Of a stretch of DNA of 64,000 bases, positions 45,050 through 54,872 are shown one piece after another. The DNA is taken from positions 124,001 to 188,000 of the forward strand of contig NZ_KB890738.1 in the NCBI RefSeq assembly GCF_000373245.1, written 5' to 3'. The notes under the pieces were generated by a model. It saw only the letters and a program-made list of their open reading frames with translations. It did no database searches and had not been told where the DNA came from. This DNA comes from Echinicola pacifica DSM 19836. Lineage in GTDB: Bacteria; Bacteroidota; Bacteroidia; Cytophagales; Cyclobacteriaceae. Both the position numbers and the translations under genes were made by a program. Positions within the stretch are counted from its first letter, which is position 1. Each line of letters starts with the position of its first letter.

Positions 45050-45967
45050 TTGTTACAAGGCACTTTTCATCCCAATCAAGAAATAAAATCACCCTTTTTG
45101 ACTTCCAAAAAGGTGAATCTATATATAAAGCGGCTTGACCTTATCCATCCCACGGCAGGAGGAAACAAGTACTTTAAGCTTTTATATAATCTCAAGGAGG
45201 CAGAAATCAGGTCTCATAAAACAATACTTACCTTTGGCGGAGCCTACTCCAATCATATCTACTCCACTGCAGCAGCCTGTCAGGCACTGGGGCTTCGGAG
45301 CATAGGTATCATCAGAGGGGAAGCGGGAAAGCAATTAAGTCCTACTTTGGAATATGCCAAAGAATGCGGCATGAGCCTCCACTATATGGATCGGGAGACT
45401 TACCGGAATAAACAGCAAGCGGAGGTAGTAGAGAACCTTCGTCGCCAATTTGGTTCTTTCTACCTGATACCTGAAGGAGGCACAAATAAGCTCGCCATAA
45501 AGGGCTGTATGGAAATATTGAGGGAAGAGGATCATCGCATGGATTATATCGGTGCGGCTATTGGTACAGGAGGCACTCTCACAGGATTGATCGCCTCTGC
45601 AAGAGCCTCCCAGACGGTGTTAGGCATATCTTCCCTCAAGGGGGAATTTATACATAAGGAAATTGCATGCTTATTGGAAAGCCATGCGATTGAGCCTAAG
45701 GCGAAATATGAATTATTTACGGATTACCATTTTGGCGGCTACGCCAAATACAAGCAAGAGCTGATCGAGTTTATGAGGGAGTTCACGGATCAAAACGGCA
45801 TTCCGCTGGACCCCATTTATACTGGCAAATTATTTTATGGAATATATGATTTGATTAAAAAGGATTATTTCCATGAGCATGCCTCCATTCTACTGATTCA
45901 TTCGGGAGGCCTGCAAGGGATAGAGGGCTTCAATATGCGCCATCAGGAAAACTTAAGAAGCTCCTAA
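45050..45967 (+). CDS. PLP-dependent D-cysteine desulfhydrase/ACC deaminase family protein
   Basis: Fold type II PLP enzyme of 305 residues. The PLP lysine lies in TAGGNKYFKLLYNL (about Lys40), followed by LTFGGAYSNHIYSTAAA and the phosphate-binding AAIGTGGTLTGLI. Family members act on D-cysteine, 1-aminocyclopropane-1-carboxylate or related D-amino acids; the sequence does not settle the substrate. The start is a TTG at 45050; the only later Met lies well inside the protein, and an in-frame stop stands at 45020. Divergent from rluD. Confidence 0.88.
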   Translation: MLQGTFHPNQEIKSPFLTSKKVNLYIKRLDLIHPTAGGNKYFKLLYNLKEAEIRSHKTILTFGGAYSNHIYSTAAACQALGLRSIGIIRGEAGKQLSPTLEYAKECGMSLHYMDRETYRNKQQAEVVENLRRQFGSFYLIPEGGTNKLAIKGCMEILREEDHRMDYIGAAIGTGGTLTGLIASARASQTVLGISSLKGEFIHKEIACLLESHAIEPKAKYELFTDYHFGGYAKYKQELIEFMREFTDQNGIPLDPIYTGKLFYGIYDLIKKDYFHEHASILLIHSGGLQGIEGFNMRHQENLRSS

Positions 45968-45976
45968 GCCTAGGAG
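45961..45976. terminator. Short hairpin at the convergent gene ends
   Basis: CTCCTA-AGCC-TAGGAG, a perfect 6-bp stem spanning the desulfhydrase stop codon, between two converging genes 11 bases apart. No T-run, so at best a weak terminator. Confidence 0.35.
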
Positions 45977-45978
45977 AA

Positions 45979-46503
45979 TCATTGACGATTTTTACTTAAT
46001 TCCTTCAGGATCTTCCCTCCCCTGCTTTTAAATGCTGCTGAAGCAAAAGGCATGGACTCTTCGATGATCCACTTTATTTCCGGCTGAATTTCAGGAAATT
46101 TCCTGGATAGGTTATAGACCACCTGCATCGCAAAAACCCGCACAGCAATAGCTTCATTTTTGGATTCGAAAAGGGTAAAAGCCTTATCCAGCACCTCCCC
46201 TTCATAGTCCTCAGGAATCAGCTGAAACTGCAATACCCGCAGCAGGTTTCTTTTGACGGCCACGTGTACATCCTGCTGGGATAGCATCGCTATCACCCTG
46301 GGGTAATAAGGCAGTAGCAGCTCAGGAAACTGCTCCACTACCATCCCGAAGGGCCAAGAAGCCCTTTGGGTCTGCCGGTAGTCATCGCCAAAAAACACAT
46401 CCATCAGGACTGCAAACCTGGAGGCATCATCTGCGATATAATCGGCAATCCTGCATGCCATTACTTTGGAGTGCTCCGTCCTGACTGCCTCTGCGATATC
46501 CAT
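45979..46503 (-). CDS. HEAT-repeat-like protein of unknown function
   Basis: A soluble protein of 174 residues, almost entirely helical, with pairs of amphipathic helices resembling HEAT/ARM repeats (VAVKRNLLRVLQFQ, AIAVRVFAMQVVYNLSRKFPE). No catalytic motif. It starts two bases after the DUF2179 gene, so they share one mRNA. I do not recognise a named family. Confidence 0.8.
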   Translation of the reverse strand: MDIAEAVRTEHSKVMACRIADYIADDASRFAVLMDVFFGDDYRQTQRASWPFGMVVEQFPELLLPYYPRVIAMLSQQDVHVAVKRNLLRVLQFQLIPEDYEGEVLDKAFTLFESKNEAIAVRVFAMQVVYNLSRKFPEIQPEIKWIIEESMPFASAAFKSRGGKILKELSKNRQ

Positions 46504-46505
46504 CG

Positions 46506-47108
46506 TTATTTCCTTACTCTGTCAAAAATACGTGTGGTAAATCGTGGTCTATCCTCCATGATATTAAGGTCATCTTCCGAAATACGCTTCACGCTTTCTA
46601 TAGTGTAGAATGCTTTATCATTGAGCGATTTGATCTTATTCACATATTCCTTAAGGTTCTCACGCTTCATGACGGTAAATAAAAGATTGACTTTACCGAA
46701 TCGACCCTCAGCACCAAGGCTGGTGAAGCGGTAATCTCTTTCTTTCATAAACTCTATCAATTCAGGCATAGGCTCCTTGGTAATCACTCGTACCAGCACC
46801 CTACCGAGAGCCAGTTTTTCTTCGAATACCATCCCAATATAGGTTCCTGCGCCAAAGCCGCCGGCATAAGCCAGATAAGACATAGGATTATCGATATTCT
46901 GGAAGATCTGTCCAATGGCCAAAAGCCAAATCAAGGCCTCAAAAAACCCCAAAATGGGAGCCACATTCTTCTTCCCATTCAATACGAACATAATGCGGAG
47001 CGTGTTGATAGAGACATCCCCTACACGGGCAAAGAAAATCAACAAAGGCATGATTACATAGGTAAACAAATCATCGTCCACTCCTAAACCACTAAAGAAT
47101 TCTTGCAT
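46506..47108 (-). CDS. DUF2179/DUF5698 membrane protein
   Basis: 200 residues: three N-terminal membrane helices (about 15-90, with ARVGDVSINTLRIMF, the family mark of DUF5698) and a C-terminal cytoplasmic DUF2179 domain (about 100-175, VRVITKEPMPELIEFM). Members such as YebE/YitT relatives have no firmly known function; the DUF2179 domain resembles small ligand-binding folds. It lies in a minus-strand run MFS - DUF2179 - HEAT-like. Confidence 0.88.
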   Translation of the reverse strand: MQEFFSGLGVDDDLFTYVIMPLLIFFARVGDVSINTLRIMFVLNGKKNVAPILGFFEALIWLLAIGQIFQNIDNPMSYLAYAGGFGAGTYIGMVFEEKLALGRVLVRVITKEPMPELIEFMKERDYRFTSLGAEGRFGKVNLLFTVMKRENLKEYVNKIKSLNDKAFYTIESVKRISEDDLNIMEDRPRFTTRIFDRVRK

Positions 47109-47128
47109 AACTATTACGTTTGATTGTA

Positions 47129-48301
47129 CTATACTTTAACATTTCTTCCCACTCTGGACCCTAAATAAGCGAAGCTCAGAGCACAAATTATCATCATGAT
47201 GATCAATATATTCCAGTTTTTATTCCAGTCAAATAATATCCCCACCATGACCGGTCCCAAAGCGGCTAAATAATAGCCTGCGGACTGCGCCATTCCAGAC
47301 AGCCTTGCGGTGGTTCCTCCTTCGGTGCGAAGGCCGATCAAAGTGTAGGCCAAACTAATACTGGCTCCTAAACAAAAGCCAATGAGAGTCAGTCCAGTAT
47401 ATAAGATCAGTTCATTGGAGGAGAATAAGGTCGTATATCCTACAAAATAAATCAGTCCCATTCCCACGGCAATCCTGACTTGGGAGGCGTATTTTACGGC
47501 AACCAATGGAGCTAAGAAGGAGCCTACCAAGCCTACCACTTGCATCAGGCTCATCACCAGGCCAGCGCTACCTGCGGTAAAGCCCCGATAGATCAACAGA
47601 TCGGGCAGCCAAGCGATCAAGGTATAAAACATGGTGGATTGGATTCCCATAAATAGGCTAACTTCCCAGGCTAGCCGGGACTTCCACACATTCTTCCCAC
47701 CACTCAATCCCTCATCAGCACCTTTGACCTTCTTGGTTTTGACCTGAGGAATCCAAAGGAGTATGGCGATCACTATCAAGCCTATCCAGGACAAAAGAGA
47801 ACCTCGCCAGCCCAACTCCATCGCTATTGGGACACTCAAGCCTGTTCCGACCGCCGCGAAGCCCGACATTCCTGTCGTATAAACGCTGGTCATTATACCT
47901 ATTTTGTTTGGAAGTTTTAATTTGATTAGAGGAATGATCAGCACATTACATATCACGATGCCCACTCCCGTCAATGCGGTGCCGGCAAACAATAAAAATG
48001 AACCTCCCTGTACTCTGATGACAGTACCAATGCCCAGGAGTATTAGACCCAGCAAAATCGCCCTGACATTGCCCAGGCGTGCCCCAATCCCTGAGGCAAA
48101 AAGTGAAAAAGTCGCAAATGCTATAAGTGGCAAGGTGGTCAAAAATCCAGCAAGACCATTACTTAAGCTTAGGTCCTCCCGGATCATAGGAATCAAGGGC
48201 CCCACTGATGTCAACGTAGGACGAAGACAAAAGCTAATGAGTATAATACCGGGTACCAGTAAGCGAGTAGATATATCTCTCTTGGAAAGGGCCTGATTCA
48301 T
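47129..48301 (-). CDS. MFS transporter, CynX/NimT-like
   Basis: 390 residues with about twelve membrane helices. Features of the CynX/NimT (cyanate/nitroimidazole) branch: the N-terminal FCLRPTLTSVGPLIPMIREDL and LTTLPLIAFATFSLFASGIGARLG, with the MFS motif A-like GARLGNVRAI. Substrate unknown; the branch contains both uptake and efflux carriers. It is 20 bases upstream of the DUF2179 gene. Confidence 0.9.
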   Translation of the reverse strand: MNQALSKRDISTRLLVPGIILISFCLRPTLTSVGPLIPMIREDLSLSNGLAGFLTTLPLIAFATFSLFASGIGARLGNVRAILLGLILLGIGTVIRVQGGSFLLFAGTALTGVGIVICNVLIIPLIKLKLPNKIGIMTSVYTTGMSGFAAVGTGLSVPIAMELGWRGSLLSWIGLIVIAILLWIPQVKTKKVKGADEGLSGGKNVWKSRLAWEVSLFMGIQSTMFYTLIAWLPDLLIYRGFTAGSAGLVMSLMQVVGLVGSFLAPLVAVKYASQVRIAVGMGLIYFVGYTTLFSSNELILYTGLTLIGFCLGASISLAYTLIGLRTEGGTTARLSGMAQSAGYYLAALGPVMVGILFDWNKNWNILIIMMIICALSFAYLGSRVGRNVKV

Positions 48302-48452
48302 ATTTTAATCAATTCATTCAGGCCCAAAGGTACAGGTTCAAACTCAGGGAAATAGGCAAAAACTCAATTTTTTATCCACCAAAAGAAATAATAAAGGTCA
48401 TTAATACCAAAAAGGAAGGGCATTGCATAAAGCGGCAATAAAGAGGAGTCCT

Positions 48453-48475
48453 GAGCAGGACATTCTATCCTGCTC
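48453..48475 (-). terminator. Hairpin after hemH
   Basis: GAGCAGGA (48453-48460) pairs with TCCTGCTC (48468-48475), 16 bases past the hemH stop on the minus strand. The following T content is low, so efficiency is uncertain. Confidence 0.45.
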
Positions 48476-48490
48476 TACCTGGCGATTCTC

Positions 48491-49522
48491 TTAGGAATTT
48501 TCCTCCACCAGAGCTTTTACGCAATCCACCCATACCTCGTGTGAATTTAAGCAAGGAACCAGATCCCACTGCTTACCACCGGCCTCCTCGAAGACTTCTT
48601 TATATTCTTCGCCCACCTCCACGGTGGTCTCCAGGCAGTCCGCCACAAAGGCTGGGGAGAAAGCCAACACTTTCTTCGCTCCACTAGCCGCCAGGGTTTT
48701 GATGGTTTCTTCGGTATAAGGCTGTATCCACGGATCCTTGCCTAAGCGGGACTGGAAGGAAGTATGCACCTTCTCTGCTGGCAAGCCAAGCTTCTCGGTA
48801 AGTAAGCGACTGGTATGAAAACACTGCGCACGATAGCAATATTGATTGGATGGAGTCTGACGAGAGCAGCATTTATTATTTAGCTGGCAGTAGCCGTTGC
48901 AGGAGGCTTTGGTAATCTGGCGCTCAGGAATGCCATGATAGGAAAAAAGATAGGCATCATAATCACGGTCGAGGGTGTATTCCTCCGTCACTCGCTTCCA
49001 AGCCTCCAAAAACAATGGATGATCCATAAATTTTGCGATATAACTCACCGAAGGTAGCACTTGCCACTTTCTGACGATCTCCATCACCTTCTGAATTACT
49101 GAACCATTGGTAGCAGAAGCGTATTGTGGGAATAGGGGAAGTACAATTATTTTTTTCACCTTGGCTTGGCGTAAGGCTTCCAGTCCTGTCTCTATACTCG
49201 GTGACTGATAGCGCATGGCGATCTCCACCTGATAGTCTGCGGGGCTTAGCTTTAGGCGCAGCTTATCCCGCAGGTCCTCCGTATGGTAAAGGAGTGGTGA
49301 CCCTCGATCGGTCCACACCTTGCGGTATTCCGCCGCTGACTTAGGAGATCTAAAGGGAGCAATGATGCCGTTCACCAAAAACCATCGAGAAAGAAAAGGA
49401 ATATCTATTACCCTCTCATCCATCAAAAATTCCCGTAAGTATTTTCGAACATCCGGCACTGCCGTGCTATCTGGCGTTCCCAAATTCACTAGCAATACCC
49501 CTATCTTAGCCACTTTATCCAT
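48491..49522 (-). CDS. hemH: Ferrochelatase
   Basis: 343 residues; inserts iron into protoporphyrin IX (or coproporphyrin III, if the coproporphyrin-dependent route is used) as a late step of haem synthesis. Catalytic His in LFSYHGIPERQI and acidic residue in FVADCLETTVEVGEEY are both visible; N-terminus GVLLVNLGTPDS is the family start. The Cys-rich stretch CNGYCQLNNKCC is notable but of unknown role here; iron-sulfur ferrochelatases have theirs elsewhere. Single gene with its own hairpin. Confidence 0.97.
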   Translation of the reverse strand: MDKVAKIGVLLVNLGTPDSTAVPDVRKYLREFLMDERVIDIPFLSRWFLVNGIIAPFRSPKSAAEYRKVWTDRGSPLLYHTEDLRDKLRLKLSPADYQVEIAMRYQSPSIETGLEALRQAKVKKIIVLPLFPQYASATNGSVIQKVMEIVRKWQVLPSVSYIAKFMDHPLFLEAWKRVTEEYTLDRDYDAYLFSYHGIPERQITKASCNGYCQLNNKCCSRQTPSNQYCYRAQCFHTSRLLTEKLGLPAEKVHTSFQSRLGKDPWIQPYTEETIKTLAASGAKKVLAFSPAFVADCLETTVEVGEEYKEVFEEAGGKQWDLVPCLNSHEVWVDCVKALVEENS

Positions 49523-49734
49523 TTATCTATCTCTTTATTAAATTACAAACCAAAAGTACAACCTATTGTTTCAAATTGCCAATTGATAAAATATTAGACT
49601 GATAGACAAACGCTATTTAATTAACCTGGATAAAATTTAAGAATAAAAAAAGTAATTATAATGGCAAAGAAAGGTGTACGGGCCTGATTGGCTGCTGTGA
49701 TTCTATAGTTTCTAAAAAGTCATCCTCAAAAATA

Positions 49735-49773
49735 ATGAAAAAGCTGCAAGCTCCTTCCTAGGAACTTGCAGCT
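49735..49773 (-). terminator. Terminator of the susCD unit
   Basis: AGCTGCAAG (49742-49750) pairs with CTTGCAGCT (49765-49773) with a further inner TTCCTAGGAA palindrome; on the minus strand five T follow. It lies 27 bases past the susD stop. The rest of the spacer to hemH (49523-49734) shows nothing. Confidence 0.85.
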
Positions 49774-49799
49774 AATAATTCATAGAATCAATTCCTAAT

Positions 49800-51332
49800 T
49801 TAATAACCTGGATTTTGATCTAATAATGGATTTTGATCGATCTCTGTTTGAGGAATAGGCCATAAATACTGCTTCTGGTTAAAAACTCTGTGAACCCCAT
49901 TAGGAGTCAGTTCCGTAATAGAGCCAGGGATTATTTCCTGTGGAATTAGGATATGAGCGACATTCCATCTTTTGATATCGAAGAATCTCAATCCTTCACC
50001 TGCCAGCTCTACTCTTCTTTCATGAGCGATCACCTTTCTCATTTCCTCCTGACTACTTACTCCGGCCACAGCAGGCATATTGATTCCTGGCCGAGCTCTT
50101 ACCTCATTTACTGCTGCGAGCCCTTCAGCACTTGGACCACTAGCTTCATTTAGAGCCTCAGCGTACATCAAGAGAATATCTGCATACCTTATCAGCACCA
50201 TATCCTGATCATTATTTGAGGCGGAAGATGGAGGAGTCTGATCGAGGAATAAACCTTTTTGCCAAAGGAAATTAGTAGGTTTCTCTCCAGCCTCCAAAGG
50301 CACATTATAATAGGGTCTATTTTCACCCACATGAATCACCGTAAGCTCCATGCGAGGATCCCGATTAATAAAGGGTTTTGCGGGATCATATAATGGTGAA
50401 CTCTCAATGTCTTGACCATCCACACACTCAAATTCATTCACCAGGTCCCAAAGTGGAGCGCAGGAGCCCCAGTCGCCATACATACGATCGTATTCATGTC
50501 TCATATTTGGCGCTTCAAAGGCTATAGAAAACATTATTTCTGAGTTACCTTCCTGGGATGTACCATCGAAGATTCCTGCCCAATCCGAGGCGATTGAGAA
50601 TGTCCCCTCGCTTATTATTTGTTGTCCAATTGCAGCCGCAGCCTCCCATTGTTGTTCGTATAGTAAAACGCGCATTTTCAAGCCTTGCGCACTTCCTCTT
50701 ACAGCGCGCCCCGCATACGACTCATTCGGAAGATTCTCAATTGCCTTATCCAGATCACTAATGATATAGTTCATGGTTTCTTCACGGCTGCTCCTAGGCA
50801 GATAGGCATCACTCAAGGTCACTTCCTCAGGCACCAAAACCACTCCGCCAAACATCTGCAAGAGAGTCGCATAATGCCAAGCACGGATAAACCTAACTTC
50901 TGCGACATATTTCTCCTTTAGGGTTACATCAATTTCTGGTACTCTATCAATATTGTTTAGATAATAATTACAAATGGCAATGCCCTTATACGGGATCGAA
51001 TAATAATCACGTACCACGCCGCCAGTGGTAGGGGTAATATCTCCAGACTGAGGAATATTAAAGGAACCAGGCCAACTGGCATTCCCGTACCCATCGTCAC
51101 TTAAGCCATCTATTTGGGTCCGTAAACCTCCAAAGCCAATGGTATAATTACCCGTCACGAGGGTTTGGTACACCCCGGCCAAAGCATTTTTGGCATCCTC
51201 ATCATTCCGCCAAAAAGTCTCTGAGGAAACCGCTGACAGGGGGTTTTTCTCCAAGAAATCCTCACAACTTTGAAAGCCAAATCCTAGCAATGCTATCAGC
51301 ATCACAGCTTGTATTTTTATATATCTGTTCAT
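49800..51332 (-). CDS. susD: SusD/RagB family outer-membrane lipoprotein
   Basis: Surface-exposed substrate-binding lipoprotein of 510 residues that works as lid of the SusC channel. Lipobox FQSC with Cys at about 23, then the family N-terminus EDFLEKNPLSAVSSETFW, TPR-like helices and the C-terminal RRVELAGEGLRFFDIKRW and GVHRVFNQKQYLWPIPQTEI typical of the family. It starts 11 bases after susC. The glycan or peptide ligand cannot be told. Confidence 0.96.
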   Translation of the reverse strand: MNRYIKIQAVMLIALLGFGFQSCEDFLEKNPLSAVSSETFWRNDEDAKNALAGVYQTLVTGNYTIGFGGLRTQIDGLSDDGYGNASWPGSFNIPQSGDITPTTGGVVRDYYSIPYKGIAICNYYLNNIDRVPEIDVTLKEKYVAEVRFIRAWHYATLLQMFGGVVLVPEEVTLSDAYLPRSSREETMNYIISDLDKAIENLPNESYAGRAVRGSAQGLKMRVLLYEQQWEAAAAIGQQIISEGTFSIASDWAGIFDGTSQEGNSEIMFSIAFEAPNMRHEYDRMYGDWGSCAPLWDLVNEFECVDGQDIESSPLYDPAKPFINRDPRMELTVIHVGENRPYYNVPLEAGEKPTNFLWQKGLFLDQTPPSSASNNDQDMVLIRYADILLMYAEALNEASGPSAEGLAAVNEVRARPGINMPAVAGVSSQEEMRKVIAHERRVELAGEGLRFFDIKRWNVAHILIPQEIIPGSITELTPNGVHRVFNQKQYLWPIPQTEIDQNPLLDQNPGY

Positions 51333-51343
51333 GGTTTTCTACT

Positions 51344-54300
51344 TTAGAAGTTTATGGTAAGGCCTAGAGAGTGGATTTTGTTCTGTGGGTAATTAGCCAT
51401 TGTCCCTGTGTTACTTATTCGCTCTGGGTCAAATCCATCCAAATCACTAAATGTCAACAAATTGTCCCCTGCATAATATACCCTTAGGTGATCTAAGCCT
51501 ATTTTAGCTACAATAGATTGTGGCAAGGTGTATCCAATCTGAAGATTTTGTAACCTCATGAAGGAGGCATTTTTGAGATAATAGGTAGAAGGCGAATTAA
51601 ATATCTGAGAGTTATCTTCACCTGCATATATAAGCGGCATCTCATTGGTCGGATTATCCGGCGTCCATCTATTTCTCCATTCTACAGAAGGTGGAGTTCC
51701 TTTATAGAAAGGAGCTGCGCCTTGGTTATTCAGGAATTTCTTTCCACCCTGTGAGCCATAAAACCTCGCCGAAAAATCAAAGGCTTTATATTGTAGCCCA
51801 AAATTGAAGTTATAAGTAAATGCTGGAAATGAGCCCGAGATGTGTACCCGATCATTTTGATCGATGACTCCGTCTTCATTTTGATCTTTATACTTAAGCT
51901 CCCCCGGTCTAGGCATAGGTGATTGGGTAGCAGAGGAGGCTATTTCATCCTCGCTTTGGAATATACCGATCCACTCCCACATATACCAGTCGTTATAAGG
52001 GTGACCCTCCTCATTGATCGTCACAGAACTTATCTCTCTTTCACCAAAGGAAATCAACTCATTTTTGAAAGACTGTACATTTCCTCCTACGGAGTAATTC
52101 AATTGACCCACCTGATTTCTATAATTAACCGCTACCTCAAAGCCCGTATTTCTCATCTTACCATCATTGATAATTGGCGGATTAAGGCCAATATAAGCCG
52201 GTATTTGGGCACGCCTTAGAATATTCGAGGTCTCCTTATTGAACCAATCAAAGTTTAAGGCCAATCTATCTCCGAAAAGACTTAAGTCGAAGCCTAAGTT
52301 AGTGACTGCAGTAGTTTCCCATTGAATATTTGGATTTACAAGAGCCCCAGTGGAGACTGCCGTCATTACTTCCCCATCTATGGGATAAACGCCAAATGGA
52401 AAGCTTCCATTAGCTCCGATCATCAGCACATTCTGATAGGGATAGTACCCGATATCCTGGTTGCCAAGAACCCCATGCGAACCCCTCAGTTTCAAATCAG
52501 AAAGCGCGGTAAGGTCTTGCAGAAAACCTTCCTCTGACAGTCTCCAGCCAAGAGAGACCGAAGGAAAATAGCCCCACTTATTGCCCTCCGCAAATCGCGA
52601 TGAGCCATCCGCTCTGAAGTTTGCCTCCAGGAGGTATTTGTCATTGTAGGAATAATTCAACCTACTAAAGAAGGACATCATTGACCATTCTTCGGAATTG
52701 CCAGAGGTATATTGATTGGCCGCTGGGCCTGCATCGATCTCCTGTGCTGTATTGATGAAATAGGATTTTCTCCCTAAGCCTAGATTTTCATATTTATACG
52801 ACTCCATCTGGTAGCCCCCTAATATCCTGAAATCATGGTTCCCTACATTCTTTTCATACGTCAAATGAGAGTATAAAACAGGGTATAGATCATTAAAAGT
52901 TTTAATATCTAAGGTGTTGGTATTCTCAATTTTGGACAGGTTGCCAGATTGGTAATTATAAGTGGAAAATTCCCCATCGAACGATTTCGTTTTATAATTA
53001 TTTATGTTCAGGCCACCCTTCACTTTCCATGTCAGACCTTCTGTAAGCTTAAAGTCAATAAACGCACTGGTCTGTAACTGCAGTCCTTTTTTTGCACTTA
53101 AGACTTCATTAGCCATACCATAAGGGTTGGCTTGAAACCTATTGGCATTCACTTCTTTTTCATAGGCATTCCGTGAATATCTTCCATCAGGAAGACGAGG
53201 TGCATAGTCAGGCCCGGAAGAAAGTATGGAAGAAAAGAGGTCAAAGCCTGTATCATCGGTAATATCGTAATTAATACTAGTATTCACGCCCAACTTAATA
53301 TGGTCCTTCGGCTGTGCAGTCAAGTTAATCCGTAGGTTATATTTCTCATATTGATAAGGCTTGATGGTGCCTGGCTGATTCACATATCCCAGACCTATAT
53401 TAAAGGTTGTCGTTTCGCTACCTCCACTTAATCCCAGGTAGTGATTCTGGACATAGGCTGGGTTTACCATAAAATCGACCCAATTGAAGTTGGGGTAGGC
53501 AATTTCATCTGTACTGTTTTTATAGTCACTGATTTCGCTGGAGGTATATATCGGGGAGGCTCCTGCAGAATTCAAAGCTGCCTCATTGTATAGCTCCATA
53601 TATTCCGCTGAGTCATAAATCAAATCAGGGAGAGTTGTTGGGCTATGCTGACCTATATTAAAGTCATAAGTAAATTTCATTTGACCCGACTTCCCTTGCT
53701 TCGTCGTCACCAGAATCACTCCATTGGCAGCACGAGAGCCATATATAGCGGCAGATGCTGCATCTTTCAATAAGGTGACCGACTCAATGTCATTTGGATT
53801 GATACCAGAAAGATTCCCTGGAATCCCATCTATAACCACTAGAGGATTTACCCCTGCCCCACTGAAAGTGCCGAAGCCTCTTACTAACATGGATACATTC
53901 TCCCCACTGGGTGCTCCAGAATTCTGGACTACCTGTAGTCCTGGCAGTAATCCCTGCAACATCGAAGAAGAGTTGGCAATTTTTCTTTTGTTCAATTGCT
54001 CATCACCAACTGTCGCTACCGCCCCAGTAAGGTTTGCTTTTTTCTGAGTACCATAGCCCACGACCACTACTTCATTCAGACCATGAAGCTCAGGCTCTAA
54101 TGTCACGTTTATGATCGTTTGGGAACTTACCACAATGGTCTGCTTTTCATAGCCTAAAAAGCTAAAAACTAAGCTTGCTCCTTCAGCGACATCCAGTACA
54201 AAGCCCCCGTCGATATCAGTCACCGTTCCATTGCTGGATCCGATTTCCTTCACGGCTACTCCCGGCACAGGGTCGCCCAGCTCATCTAGTACCTTTCCAG

Positions 54301-54706
54301 TAATCCTTTTCATATAGTCCTCTTCCTGGCTAGGAAGTCGTACCATAGCCCTTTTCACCTCAATACTATTATTAACCTGCCGAAATTTCAATCCTAGCTG
54401 GCGACTAAGAGTAAGAAGATAGTCCTCCACAGAACCATTTTTATTACCTAGGAGGATTTTGGCATTTTTATCGATGTCCTTTAGATCGTACACAAATACA
54501 AATGCGGACTGCTTTTCCACCTCCTTAAAAAAGGAAGCTAGTTTAAGCTCCTTTTCAGTAAAAGAAACTTGCACCTCTTCAATAGATTTATACTGCCCCT
54601 TCACAGAGTTGGCAAATACAAAATTGAAAACAAGTGTCTGGATTATAAACCCATATAAGAAATACCGGGACAACATATATATTGTCTTTTGTAATTTTAA
54701 TTTCAT
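51344..54706 (-). CDS. susC: SusC/RagA TonB-dependent transporter with STN signalling domain
   Basis: 1120 residues. Order: signal peptide-like N-terminus, STN (secretin/TonB short N-terminal) domain at about 48-108 (FVYDLKDIDKNAKILLGN), carboxypeptidase-regulatory-like domain (about 135-210, ITGKVLDELGDPVPGV), the TonB box/plug (VVVGYGTQKKANLTGAVATV), and a 22-strand barrel to the C-terminal Phe. The STN domain marks a trans-envelope signalling receptor that talks to the FecR encoded upstream. Energised by TonB; forms a channel with SusD. A terminator-like hairpin stands between it and fecR. Confidence 0.97.
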   Translation of the reverse strand: MKLKLQKTIYMLSRYFLYGFIIQTLVFNFVFANSVKGQYKSIEEVQVSFTEKELKLASFFKEVEKQSAFVFVYDLKDIDKNAKILLGNKNGSVEDYLLTLSRQLGLKFRQVNNSIEVKRAMVRLPSQEEDYMKRITGKVLDELGDPVPGVAVKEIGSSNGTVTDIDGGFVLDVAEGASLVFSFLGYEKQTIVVSSQTIINVTLEPELHGLNEVVVVGYGTQKKANLTGAVATVGDEQLNKRKIANSSSMLQGLLPGLQVVQNSGAPSGENVSMLVRGFGTFSGAGVNPLVVIDGIPGNLSGINPNDIESVTLLKDAASAAIYGSRAANGVILVTTKQGKSGQMKFTYDFNIGQHSPTTLPDLIYDSAEYMELYNEAALNSAGASPIYTSSEISDYKNSTDEIAYPNFNWVDFMVNPAYVQNHYLGLSGGSETTTFNIGLGYVNQPGTIKPYQYEKYNLRINLTAQPKDHIKLGVNTSINYDITDDTGFDLFSSILSSGPDYAPRLPDGRYSRNAYEKEVNANRFQANPYGMANEVLSAKKGLQLQTSAFIDFKLTEGLTWKVKGGLNINNYKTKSFDGEFSTYNYQSGNLSKIENTNTLDIKTFNDLYPVLYSHLTYEKNVGNHDFRILGGYQMESYKYENLGLGRKSYFINTAQEIDAGPAANQYTSGNSEEWSMMSFFSRLNYSYNDKYLLEANFRADGSSRFAEGNKWGYFPSVSLGWRLSEEGFLQDLTALSDLKLRGSHGVLGNQDIGYYPYQNVLMIGANGSFPFGVYPIDGEVMTAVSTGALVNPNIQWETTAVTNLGFDLSLFGDRLALNFDWFNKETSNILRRAQIPAYIGLNPPIINDGKMRNTGFEVAVNYRNQVGQLNYSVGGNVQSFKNELISFGEREISSVTINEEGHPYNDWYMWEWIGIFQSEDEIASSATQSPMPRPGELKYKDQNEDGVIDQNDRVHISGSFPAFTYNFNFGLQYKAFDFSARFYGSQGGKKFLNNQGAAPFYKGTPPSVEWRNRWTPDNPTNEMPLIYAGEDNSQIFNSPSTYYLKNASFMRLQNLQIGYTLPQSIVAKIGLDHLRVYYAGDNLLTFSDLDGFDPERISNTGTMANYPQNKIHSLGLTINF

Positions 54707-54793
54707 AATTTTGAAAGGTTTAGTGATTATTCATTAAGCAGCTTCTCAGGAGCATCTTCATTCCCCAATGACTTCCTCCTAGAAGCGGAAATT

Positions 54794-54824
54794 AAAACCA
54801 ACCAGCCTATGCTGGTTGGTTTTT
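54794..54824. terminator. Terminator between fecR and susC
   Basis: AAAACCAACCAGC pairs with GCTGGTTGGTTTT (13 bp, 4-base loop) and continues in T on the plus side and TTTTAATTT on the minus side. It should end the fecR transcript, so susC needs its own promoter, presumably the target of the sigma factor at 56316-56960. Confidence 0.85.
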
Positions 54825-54872
54825 ACTAGGGGCTATTTATCTGTATCATCATAATTATTTTGGGCGATATTT

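Noticed and set aside
48881-48900. Iron-sulfur cluster site in ferrochelatase from the CNGYCQLNNKCC stretch
   Set aside because: The stretch is internal and its spacing does not match the C-terminal cluster ligands of known iron-sulfur ferrochelatases; left as an oddity.
51344-54706. Siderophore-specific receptor
   Set aside because: The STN domain and FecI/FecR could suggest iron uptake, but the adjacent SusD and the SusC-type regulatory domain place it in the SusC/RagA family; cargo left open.
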